Shown: positions 1 to 6,102 of the stretch, one piece after another
Position numbering within the stretch: the stretch's first letter is position 1
How the letters are laid out: each line of letters starts with the position of its first letter
Origin: Gammaproteobacteria bacterium
GTDB lineage: Bacteria; Pseudomonadota; Gammaproteobacteria; Steroidobacterales; GCA-2729495
Reading direction: 5' to 3'
DNA: 6,102 bases
Assembly (NCBI GenBank): GCA_023150055.1
Contig: JAKLLP010000137.1
Coordinates: 1-6,102, forward strand
Made by a program: the position numbers and the translations under genes
Notes under the pieces: model-generated
The model's database searches: none
Told to the model about the DNA's origin: nothing
Seen by the model: only the letters and a program-made list of their open reading frames with translations

Positions 1-1614
1 GGCGCCGGTGAACTGCTGGTTGCAGGTTGCGCCACCTCGCCACGCGCTTCTTCTTCCGACCTGGCCAGCGTACCGAACGTGATCGTCACGGTACCGGAAG
101 CCGCTGCCGCCGGCCGCCACGATCTGCGGCTCAACACGACCCGCCCCCTGTACGAGCCGATGTACGAACTGCGCCTCGAACTGCGCTGCCCGGGAAGCCC
201 CCGTGTCGTTCGCCAGTACGTGCTGATGCTCGACCTGCCGGGCACCCGCCCCGAGTCAATGCCCGCCACGACGACGACCCAGGTCGGGCTTGCGAGCGTG
301 CCGCCGCAGGCTCGCGCAACGCGCCCGACGGCGGGCGCGGCAGCCGGCGTAGCGCGCCGGGCAGCGCCGGAACCGGCGCTCTCCGGGGCCACCGTCTACC
401 GCGTACAGCGAGGCGACACCCTGTCGACTATAGCGGCGCGTATCCGCGACCGTGGCGGTCGCAGCATCTGGGAGGTTGCCGACCAGATCTTCGCCAGTAA
501 CCCGAACGCTTTCATCAACGGCAACCCGGACCTCATCCGCAGCGGCGTCGAGATCGCACTCCCCGCGACACTCGAGGAGTCGCCCGCCGCGCAGGCCGCT
601 GCCCCGAGCGCCCTCGCCGCGCCGCCGTCCTTGGCACCGGTCACCGCGACGCAACCGGATGGCGGGACCACGCCCCCCGAGACAGCGCCCGTCGCCCTCG
701 CTGTCGCCGAGGTAGCCGACGAGCCCGTGGCAGAACCGCTCGCGAGCACGGTCCTGACGGAACCGGCGACGCCCGCGGTTTTCCAGGACGAACAAGCCAG
801 CGTGGACGTGGTTGCTGCAGCCCCGCCTGCGCCCGAGGTCACGATGGCAGATCCCGCGGATGGTGGTACCCCGCCATGGCTTGCCGCGCTGGTTGGCATC
901 CTGATCGGCACGGCCGCGAGTTTTCTGTTGCTCCGCGAACGCCTCGTGGAAGCGCTGCGAGGATCGCGAGGGACGCGTCTTCCGTCCGAAACCAGCGAGT
1001 CTGGCCTGGCAGAGACGCTGCAGCCGCCGAAATTCGGCACGCCAAGCGAGCCCTCGATGGTGGTGGTCGAGGGACCGCGCGCGGAAGCGCTCGGCGACAC
1101 CATGGAAGAGGCAGACCCAACCGACCGGCAACCGTCGCTTGGCCCGGAGTCGACGGCTGAGTACGCTGACCTGGACATGCCGAGTGAACTGGCGAGCTTG
1201 TTCGATACCGGCCCGGGTTCGAGGGTGTCGGGCCCCGGAGCCCCGGACCCGCAGGAAATGAGCCTCGATCTGGACCTTTCTGCTGCCGCAGCCGAGGTCG
1301 AGGTCGATGCCAACATCGGCTGGGTGGAAGACCTGGATGAGACATCCCTGACCGCGACCGACCGGGCCGACGGACTGCAGGGCTCGGCGGGCGACACCGT
1401 CGAGCAGACCAACCTGCGCGACCTCTCCCAGCAGGCCATTGACGAGCAGATGGTATCGGACACGTTGAAGGAAGCACTCGAATTGCTGGAAAGCGATTAC
1501 GAGGACGAACTGACTGCGAGCCAGATGATCGACCGGGCGAAGCTCGGAGAAATCCTCGATGAAGACGAGGACACGCTGATCCGCACCGGCACGGACCAGA
1601 TCCCGCGACGCTGA
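1..1614 (+). CDS. FimV/HubP-family LysM membrane protein, 5' end missing
   Basis: The frame is open from the first base, so the window holds 537 codons of a longer gene; the GTG at 79 would cut into a conserved domain and is not taken as the start. Codons 42-80 (RPLYEP, then RLELRCPG, VVRQYVLMLDLPG) match the end of the FimV N-terminal domain, whose usual form is PI.EPF..F..E..WP..R..REY..LLDPP. A LysM domain follows at codons 131-191 (YRVQRGDTLSTIA, then SNPNAFINGNPDLIRSG). Next come an Ala/Pro/Thr-rich linker and one membrane helix at codons 293-312 (WLAALVGILIGTAASFLLL), then RERLVEALRGSRGTR, whose positive charge puts the C-terminus in the cytoplasm. The remaining ~220 residues are acidic and end in a compact block (codons 481-537). 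I see no TPR motif resembling the usual FimV C-terminal domain. Family members bind peptidoglycan and organise the cell pole (type IV pili, motility, chromosome anchoring). Family assignment is firm; the exact role is inferred. Confidence 0.85.
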   Translation, partial: GAGELLVAGCATSPRASSSDLASVPNVIVTVPEAAAAGRHDLRLNTTRPLYEPMYELRLELRCPGSPRVVRQYVLMLDLPGTRPESMPATTTTQVGLASVPPQARATRPTAGAAAGVARRAAPEPALSGATVYRVQRGDTLSTIAARIRDRGGRSIWEVADQIFASNPNAFINGNPDLIRSGVEIALPATLEESPAAQAAAPSALAAPPSLAPVTATQPDGGTTPPETAPVALAVAEVADEPVAEPLASTVLTEPATPAVFQDEQASVDVVAAAPPAPEVTMADPADGGTPPWLAALVGILIGTAASFLLLRERLVEALRGSRGTRLPSETSESGLAETLQPPKFGTPSEPSMVVVEGPRAEALGDTMEEADPTDRQPSLGPESTAEYADLDMPSELASLFDTGPGSRVSGPGAPDPQEMSLDLDLSAAAAEVEVDANIGWVEDLDETSLTATDRADGLQGSAGDTVEQTNLRDLSQQAIDEQMVSDTLKEALELLESDYEDELTASQMIDRAKLGEILDEDEDTLIRTGTDQIPRR

Positions 1615-1628
1615 ATCACCCGCGCGGA

Positions 1629-3893
1629 CTACCCGCGTGCTGCGTCCAGCGCGTCCACGTTGCGCCAGCCACGGGGCAGAACCAGCCCCCGGCGGCCGCG
1701 CTCGCCCACGTAGTGCTGGAGATCCTCGGATTTGAGCGTCATCCTGCGCTGTCCGCTGCGTACCACCAGGCTGTCACCCGCCCCGAGCACCGCGATCGCA
1801 ACGAGTTTTTCCTCCCCGGACTTCAGCTTGCCGGCCGGGATGCCCAGGATGCGGTTGCCCTTGCCTCGCGGCAGTTCCGGCAACTCAGCGGCACTGAAGA
1901 CCAGCAGATGCCCTCCTGAACTCACCGCGGCGACCCGTGCATCGCCCGGAAACCCACTGACCGGACACGGCGCCGGGACGACCACGTCCCACCCGGGCCG
2001 CAACCGCAGAGCCGCCTTCCCCGCACGGTTGCGGGAGTGCAACTCGCCAAGACGCACGAAAAAGCCGTAACCGGCCGTGCTGGCAACCAGCCATGGCGTC
2101 TGCGGATCGCCAATCATCACGCCACGGAAACTCGCCCCGTCCGGTGGATTCAAACGCCCCGACAACGGCTCACCCTGGCCGCGGGCGGAAGGCAGCGCAT
2201 GCGCCGGCAAACTGTATGCCCGGCCGGTGGAGTCGAGAAACACGGCCAGTTCCGTGCTGCGTCCGCGAGCGGCGCAGAAATAAGCGTCGCCGGTCTTGAA
2301 GCTGAGCGATTCCGGGTCGATATCGTGTCCCTTGGCCGCCCGCACCCAACCGCGCTCCGAGAGCACGACGGTGACCGGCTCGGCCGTGACGAGTTGCTCC
2401 TCGGCCATCGCCCGCGCTGCTTCACGTTCCACCAGGCGGGTACGGCGCTCGTCGCCGTACTCGCCGGCCAGGGCCTCGATCTCCTCGCGCACCAATGACC
2501 GCAGCTTCGCCGGGCTGCCCAGGAGTTTCTGCAGCCGATCGCGCTCCGCGGCCAGCTCTTTCTGCTCGCCGCGGATCTTCATCTCCTCGAGCTTGGCAAG
2601 ATTGCGCAAGCGAAGGTTGAGAATCGCTTCGGCCTGGATGTCCGTCAGGCCGAATTTCTTCATCAGCACCGGTTTTGGCTCGTCTTCACGCCTGATGATC
2701 CGGATGACCTCGTCGATATTCAGATAGGCGATCAACAAGCCTTCGAGGACATGAATGCGTTCGTTGACACGATCGAGCCGGAACCGTGAGCGCTTCTTGA
2801 CCGTCTCGATGCGAAAATCCAGCCATTCGAGCAACAGGGCGCGCAGGTCGCGGACCGCAGGCTTGCCGTCGGTGCCGATGACGTTCAGGTTGACCCTGAG
2901 CGACTTCTCCAGGTCGGTGGTAGCGAACAGATGCAGCATCAAGGACGAAGCGTCCACGCGCCCGGACCGCAGGACAATGACCAAACGGGTGGGTTCCTCC
3001 TGGTCGGATTCGTCGCGCAGGTCCTCCACCATGGGCAGCTTCTTGGCGCGCATCTGGTTAGCGATCTGCTCCAGAACCCGGGCGCCGGAGGCCTGGTAGG
3101 GCAGGCTGTTGATGACGATAGTGCCGTCCTCGACCGTGTAAGTCGCCCGCACTCGCAATGTGCCGTTGCCCGAGCTGTACACCGCGACGATTTCCTCGCG
3201 CGGCGAAACCAGCTCGCCTCCCGTCGGAAAGTCCGGCCCCTTGATGATCCTGGCGAGCTGCTTCACGGAGGTATCACGGTCCTCTATCAGCTTGACGAGG
3301 CCCACGGCGACCTCACGCAGGTTGTGCGGCGGCACGTCCGTGGACATGCCGACGGCACTGCCACTGGCGCCATTGAGGAGCAGGTTCGGCAGCCTCGCCG
3401 GCAGCAGCGACGGCTCCCGCAGGGTACCGTCGAAGTTCGGCACCCACTCGACCGTGCCCTGCTCGAGTTCGGCAAGTAGCACCGCCGCGTACGGCCGCAG
3501 CCGCGATTCGGTGTAGCGCATGGCCGCGAATGATTTCGGGTCGTCGGCCGAGCCCCAGTTACCCTGCCCGTCGATGATCGGGTAACGGCAGGAGAAATCC
3601 TGCGCCAGGTGCACCATGGCCTCGTAACAGGCCGTGTCACCATGTGGGTGGAACTTGCCGATCACGTCGCCCACGGTCCGCGCGGATTTCTTGTGCTTCG
3701 AACCGGCCGCAAGACCCAGCTCGCTCATGGCGTAGATAATGCGGCGCTGGACCGGTTTCAGGCCGTCGGCGATATGCGGCAACGCGCGATCGAGGATGAC
3801 GTACATCGAGTAGTCGAGATAAGCGCGCTCCGCATACTCGCGCAGCGGCAACTGCTCGATGCCCTCGAAATCCAGCTGGCTCTGCTTCCCCAT
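1629..3893 (-). CDS. parC: DNA topoisomerase IV subunit A (ParC)
   Basis: ParC is the DNA-cleaving subunit of topoisomerase IV (ParC2ParE2), which decatenates daughter chromosomes and relaxes supercoils in the cytoplasm. The 754 aa product is near E. coli ParC (752). The breakage-reunion domain has FHPHGD (81-86) and the catalytic tyrosine Y127 in AAMRYTES with R126 beside it. [18 protein letters not shown] separates ParC from GyrA. The tower follows (~190-350, with [10 protein letters not shown]), then the coiled-coil gate (~355-490) and the C-terminal pinwheel (~505-754, with [13 protein letters not shown] and GERGRRG); no GyrA box is seen. Two substitutions stand out: T87 at the quinolone-target serine (E. 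coli S80; E91 is kept) and S179 where the family has the DNA-intercalating Ile (E. coli I172). The ATG at 3893 is chosen because it leads into the conserved N-terminus and has AGGA nine bases upstream. It lies 11 bases after parE. Confidence 0.98.
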   Translation of the reverse strand: MGKQSQLDFEGIEQLPLREYAERAYLDYSMYVILDRALPHIADGLKPVQRRIIYAMSELGLAAGSKHKKSARTVGDVIGKFHPHGDTACYEAMVHLAQDFSCRYPIIDGQGNWGSADDPKSFAAMRYTESRLRPYAAVLLAELEQGTVEWVPNFDGTLREPSLLPARLPNLLLNGASGSAVGMSTDVPPHNLREVAVGLVKLIEDRDTSVKQLARIIKGPDFPTGGELVSPREEIVAVYSSGNGTLRVRATYTVEDGTIVINSLPYQASGARVLEQIANQMRAKKLPMVEDLRDESDQEEPTRLVIVLRSGRVDASSLMLHLFATTDLEKSLRVNLNVIGTDGKPAVRDLRALLLEWLDFRIETVKKRSRFRLDRVNERIHVLEGLLIAYLNIDEVIRIIRREDEPKPVLMKKFGLTDIQAEAILNLRLRNLAKLEEMKIRGEQKELAAERDRLQKLLGSPAKLRSLVREEIEALAGEYGDERRTRLVEREAARAMAEEQLVTAEPVTVVLSERGWVRAAKGHDIDPESLSFKTGDAYFCAARGRSTELAVFLDSTGRAYSLPAHALPSARGQGEPLSGRLNPPDGASFRGVMIGDPQTPWLVASTAGYGFFVRLGELHSRNRAGKAALRLRPGWDVVVPAPCPVSGFPGDARVAAVSSGGHLLVFSAAELPELPRGKGNRILGIPAGKLKSGEEKLVAIAVLGAGDSLVVRSGQRRMTLKSEDLQHYVGERGRRGLVLPRGWRNVDALDAARG

Positions 3894-3902
3894 TCCCCGC
3901 GT

Positions 3903-3906
3903 TCCT
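3903..3906 (-). promoter_or_regulatory. parC ribosome binding site overlapping the parE stop
   Basis: On the minus strand the sequence reads TAGGAACGCGGGGA and then the parC ATG. TAG is the parE stop, and AGGA, which shares two bases with it, sits nine bases before the ATG. The overlap suggests that ribosomes finishing parE re-initiate on parC, which would help keep the two subunits in equal amounts. The GGGGA touching the ATG is too close to be the binding site. Coupling is inferred from the spacing. Confidence 0.7.
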
Positions 3907-5797
3907 ACAGCTGTACCTGGGCCAGGTTGCCCTTGGTCTCGATCCAGCTGCGCCGATCGGCTGCCCTCTTCTTGGCGAGCAGCATGTCGAGCAGCTGTTC
4001 GGTCTGGTCGCGGGCATCCACTGTCAGCTGGACCAGGCGGCGTGTATCCGGCGCCATGGTCGTCTCACGAAGCTGTGCCGGACTCATTTCGCCCAGCCCC
4101 TTGAAACGCGTGATGGACACCTTGCCCTTCAGTTTCTCGGCCGCGATCCGGTCGAGGATTCCCTGCCGTTCGGCGTCATCGAGTGCGTAGAACACTTCAC
4201 GACCGACGTCGATGCGATACAGCGGCGGCATGGCCACGTAGACGTGGCCGGCTTGCACGAGGCGGGGAAAGTGCCGCACGAACAGCGCGCAGATGAGGGT
4301 GGCAATATGCTGCCCATCGGAATCCGCATCAGCGAGAATACAGACCTTGTAGTAACGCAGGCGGGTAAGGTCGTCGCTGCCAGGCTCTACACCGAGGGCC
4401 AGGCTGATGTTGTGAACCTCCTGGGAAGCGAGCAACTCCGCCTGCTCGACCTCCCACGTATTGAGGATTTTCCCGCGCAGCGGCAGCACCGCCTGGAACT
4501 CGCGCTCGCGCGCCTGCTTGGCCGAGCCGCCGGCCGAGTCGCCCTCCACCAGGAACAGCTCGCCGCACTCGGCATCGTCGCTGGTGCAATCCGCGAGCTT
4601 GCCCGGCAGCGCCGGGCCCGCAACCACCTTCTTGCGCACCACGGCCTTGCCGGCCCTGAGGCGGTTCTGGGCAGCCGCGATGGCGCGCAGCGCGACCTGA
4701 TCACCCGTTTCCGGGTGCTGATTGAGCCATAACGCGAAAGAATCCTTGACGACGCCCGACACGAACGCAGCGCATTCGCGCGACGACAGTCGTTCCTTCG
4801 TCTGCCCGGAGAATTGCGGATCTTCGAGCTTGATCGAGAGTACGAATGCCACGCCGTCCCAGACATCCTCCGGAGCGAGACGGACACCGCGCGGCAGCAG
4901 GCTGCGGAACTCGCAGTACTCGCGCAGCGCTTCGGTGAGCCCGGTGCGCAGGCCGCTGACGTGCGTGCCACCCTGCGGTGTCGGAATGAGATTGACGTAG
5001 GATTCCGTCAACGGCGGCGTATCGCCATTGACCCAGAACAGGGCCCACTGCACCTCCTCGTGGTCACCCTTGGCTTCACCGGTAAATGGCTGGGCCGGCA
5101 AGGTCTCGACGCTGCCCACCGATTCCGCGAGATATTGACCGACCCCTCCGCGGTACTCCCACTCCATTGACTGCTGCGGGTGCTCGATCTCGAAGTTCAC
5201 CTTTAATCCCGGGCAAAGGACTGCCTTCGCCTGCAGGGCGTGGCGCAGCTGCGGAATGGAGAACTTGTCAGAATCGAAATACTTCGGGTCAGGCCAGAAT
5301 CGAATCGTGGTGCCGGTGTTGTTGCGGCCCACCTTGCCGACGACTTCGAGCCTGCTCGCGCGCGCCCCCCCGCGAAAGCTCATGTTGTACTCGTGGCCGT
5401 CGCGCTTGACCCACACCTCGAGGTTCTTCGACAGCGCGTTCACGACCGATACACCGACGCCATGCAGTCCGCCAGAGAAACGGTAGCTCTTGTTGGAAAA
5501 CTTTGCGCCGGCATGCAGCCGCGTGAGGATCAGCTCCACACCTGTGACCTTCTCGCGGGGATGAATGTCGACCGGCATGCCGCGACCGTCATCGGCCACC
5601 TGCAGCGACCCGTCCCGCCAGAGCTTCACATCGATGCGGCTGCAATGGCCGGCCAGCGCCTCATCGACGCTGTTGTCGATTACCTCATGGCCGAGGTGAT
5701 TGGGCCGGGAAGTGTCCGTATACATGCCAGGGCGGCGTCGGACCGGATCCAGACCGCTCAGGACCTCAATGGCAGTGGCGTCGTACTTGGCACTCAT
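3905..5797 (-). CDS. parE: DNA topoisomerase IV subunit B (ParE)
   Basis: ParE is the ATPase subunit of topoisomerase IV; it closes the N-terminal gate on ATP binding and supplies the TOPRIM metal site used with ParC for DNA cleavage. The product is 630 aa, the length of E. coli ParE, so E. coli numbering applies directly. The GHKL ATPase shows EVIDNSVDE (38-46), DDGRGMPVD (69-77) and SGGLHGVG (108-115). The transducer has the QTK loop (332-334). The TOPRIM domain has [14 protein letters not shown] (413-426) with E418 and LADADSDG (488-495) with D490 and D492. The length, without the large GyrB insertion, and DADSDG instead of DADVDG, rule out GyrB. D420, L445, S458 and E460, sites known for quinolone-resistance changes, are wild type. 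The ATG at 5797 gives [13 protein letters not shown], which matches E. coli from residue 1; upstream the frame reaches a stop at 5834-5836. No good Shine-Dalgarno precedes it. First gene of the parE-parC operon. Confidence 0.98.
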   Translation of the reverse strand: MSAKYDATAIEVLSGLDPVRRRPGMYTDTSRPNHLGHEVIDNSVDEALAGHCSRIDVKLWRDGSLQVADDGRGMPVDIHPREKVTGVELILTRLHAGAKFSNKSYRFSGGLHGVGVSVVNALSKNLEVWVKRDGHEYNMSFRGGARASRLEVVGKVGRNNTGTTIRFWPDPKYFDSDKFSIPQLRHALQAKAVLCPGLKVNFEIEHPQQSMEWEYRGGVGQYLAESVGSVETLPAQPFTGEAKGDHEEVQWALFWVNGDTPPLTESYVNLIPTPQGGTHVSGLRTGLTEALREYCEFRSLLPRGVRLAPEDVWDGVAFVLSIKLEDPQFSGQTKERLSSRECAAFVSGVVKDSFALWLNQHPETGDQVALRAIAAAQNRLRAGKAVVRKKVVAGPALPGKLADCTSDDAECGELFLVEGDSAGGSAKQAREREFQAVLPLRGKILNTWEVEQAELLASQEVHNISLALGVEPGSDDLTRLRYYKVCILADADSDGQHIATLICALFVRHFPRLVQAGHVYVAMPPLYRIDVGREVFYALDDAERQGILDRIAAEKLKGKVSITRFKGLGEMSPAQLRETTMAPDTRRLVQLTVDARDQTEQLLDMLLAKKRAADRRSWIETKGNLAQVQL

Positions 5798-5880
5798 GGC
5801 AACCAGCCGGCTCGCTCGAGCAGTGACACAAAGCTACGCAACGCGCATTGACCTGGCGGCACCAGGGTGGAGACGGCAAT

Positions 5881-5970
5881 GCGGCCACGGCAAGGCCGCC
5901 ACGGGATCATCCAGGCAACGCGCACAACAAGCGCGCATAGTAGTGCGGCCGCCCGCTCATGCAAAGCGGG
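5881..5970. repeat. Three short hairpins with seven-base loops
   Basis: Three perfect stems follow each other: GCGGCC/GGCCGC (5881-5886 with 5894-5899), CGCGC/GCGCG (5919-5923 with 5931-5935) and CCCGCT/AGCGGG (5952-5957 with 5965-5970). Every loop is seven bases long and on the minus strand begins with TTG (TTGCCGT, TTGTTGT, TTGCATG). Stem sequences differ, so this is not a sequence repeat in the CRISPR sense. The pairing is directly visible; a function is not. Confidence 0.4.
5937..5965 (-). promoter_or_regulatory. Candidate sigma-70 promoter for parE-parC
   Basis: Reading the minus strand, TTTGCA (5965-5960) and TACTAT (5942-5937) each match four of six bases of the -35 and -10 consensus and are exactly 17 bases apart. 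The site lies downstream of the candidate terminator and about 140 bases before the parE start, which suits a separate operon promoter. The -35 element falls in the loop of the inverted repeat at 5952-5970, which could serve as an operator. The matches are modest and no transcript evidence is available. Confidence 0.3.
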
Positions 5971-5991
5971 ACCGTGTACCCGCACGGGAAG

Positions 5992-6013
5992 AAAAACGGG
6001 CCCGACCAGCCCG
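5992..6013 (-). terminator. Candidate rho-independent terminator of an upstream minus-strand unit
   Basis: On the minus strand CGGGC (6013-6009), a seven-base loop and GCCCG (6001-5997) form a five-pair GC stem followed at once by five T (5996-5992). The stem can extend by G-T wobble pairs into the T run. It would end a transcript coming from beyond the right edge and insulate parE from it. The stem is short, so this is a candidate only. Confidence 0.45.
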
Positions 6014-6024
6014 CCCGCGCAAAC

Positions 6025-6045
6025 ATGCACCCGACGCGGATGCAT
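6025..6045. repeat. Eight-pair inverted repeat
   Basis: ATGCACCC (6025-6032) faces GGATGCAT (6038-6045) across the five-base spacer GACGC. Seven pairs are canonical. The eighth is a C-A mismatch as plus-strand RNA but a U-G wobble as minus-strand RNA, so the hairpin is more stable if transcribed leftward. In that orientation one more G-C pair can form inside, leaving a three-base loop. It sits just upstream of the candidate minus-strand terminator and could be part of the same 3' untranslated structure. Confidence 0.45.
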
Positions 6046-6060
6046 CTGGTGTGGCGTTCC

Positions 6061-6073
6061 GCAAGTAACTTGC
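6061..6073. repeat. 13-base near-palindrome, operator-like
   Basis: GCAAGT (6061-6066) and ACTTGC (6068-6073) are perfect inverted copies around the single central A at 6067. With a one-base centre it cannot form a good RNA hairpin, so if functional it would be a binding site for a dimeric protein. The symmetry does not extend further. No regulator is identifiable from it. Confidence 0.35.
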
Positions 6074-6102
6074 CAGCGATGACCGCCCTTGCGGCGGGAG
6101 GT

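Larger units (their letters stand above)
5798..6102. other. Region upstream of parE without a convincing gene
   Basis: These 305 bases to the right edge contain no reading frame with recognisable protein content, and no tRNA or known structural RNA that I can recognise. They do contain many short inverted repeats (5852-5866, 5881-5899, 5919-5935, 5952-5970, 5997-6013, 6025-6045, 6061-6073, 6083-6097), a candidate minus-strand terminator and a candidate promoter for parE. If that promoter is used, parE has a leader of roughly 130 bases that can fold at 5919-5935, 5881-5899 and 5852-5866. GC-rich DNA makes short stems by chance, so structure alone is weak evidence of function. Confidence 0.6.

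Noticed and set aside
13..30. Lipobox-like LLVAGC at codons 5-10, as if a lipoprotein began here.
   Set aside because: The residues before it are G-A-G-E, not a hydrophobic signal core, and the FimV N-terminal domain should begin further upstream. The protein is better read as continuing from outside the window.
256..1463. Long minus-strand frames opposite the FimV-like gene (256-1131 and 396-1463).
   Set aside because: They are antisense to a gene with clear domains; their products are low-complexity Ser/Arg/Ala sequence without recognisable motifs.
2037..2498. Plus-strand frames opposite parC and parE (for example 2037-2498, 2931-3479, 4244-4732, 5240-5851).
   Set aside because: They lie antisense to highly conserved topoisomerase IV genes and show no independent protein features.
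5852..6097. Regularly spaced inverted repeats as a CRISPR array or integron attachment sites.
   Set aside because: The stems differ in sequence, there are no identical direct repeats with unique spacers, and no cas or integrase gene is present.
5794..6102. A minus-strand frame open from the right edge whose TGA overlaps the parE start as ATGA, like a coupled upstream gene.
   Set aside because: The product is rich in Arg, Cys, Trp and Pro with no family resemblance, third codon positions are less GC-biased than in parE, and it runs through the hairpins and the candidate terminator. Open frames of this size are common in GC-rich DNA. A homologue beyond the edge would reopen the question.
6050..6102. 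A segment (TGTGGCGTTCCGC) recalling part of 6S RNA, and the general look of a structural RNA such as rnpB or tmRNA.
   Set aside because: Only about a dozen bases resemble 6S RNA, and the long closing helices and conserved blocks of these RNAs are not seen.

Overview
The window is a GC-rich stretch of a proteobacterial chromosome, most likely from a gammaproteobacterium. ParC and ParE are the gammaproteobacterial type: ParE has the same length as E. coli ParE (630 aa), and ParC has the N-terminal offset of Pseudomonas ParC. The first gene belongs to the FimV/HubP family, which is typical of Gammaproteobacteria. A lineage near Xanthomonadales, Steroidobacterales or Chromatiales would fit, but genus cannot be told from this sequence.

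Layout. Bases 1-1614 (+) are the 3' part of a FimV-like envelope protein: end of the FimV N-terminal domain, LysM domain, Ala/Pro-rich linker, one membrane helix, long acidic cytoplasmic tail. Its start lies upstream of the window. After 14 bases it converges on parC (3893-1629, -), which follows parE (5797-3905, -) at 11 bases. The AGGA ribosome binding site of parC overlaps the parE stop codon, so the two topoisomerase IV subunits form a two-gene operon and are probably translationally coupled. Upstream of parE, 5798-6102 has no convincing gene. It holds a candidate minus-strand terminator (for something beyond the right edge), a candidate sigma-70 promoter and several short inverted repeats.

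Function. ParE (ATPase plus TOPRIM) and ParC (DNA cleavage plus C-terminal wrapping domain) assemble as ParC2ParE2 topoisomerase IV, which unlinks replicated chromosomes. FimV/HubP proteins organise the cell pole, including type IV pili and, in Vibrio, chromosome-origin anchoring. The genes converge, so co-transcription is not implied.

I see no convincing undescribed system. The two points most worth following are protein-level: ParC has Ser179 where the family has the DNA-intercalating isoleucine, and Thr87 at the quinolone-target serine position. The structured leader upstream of parE is third.
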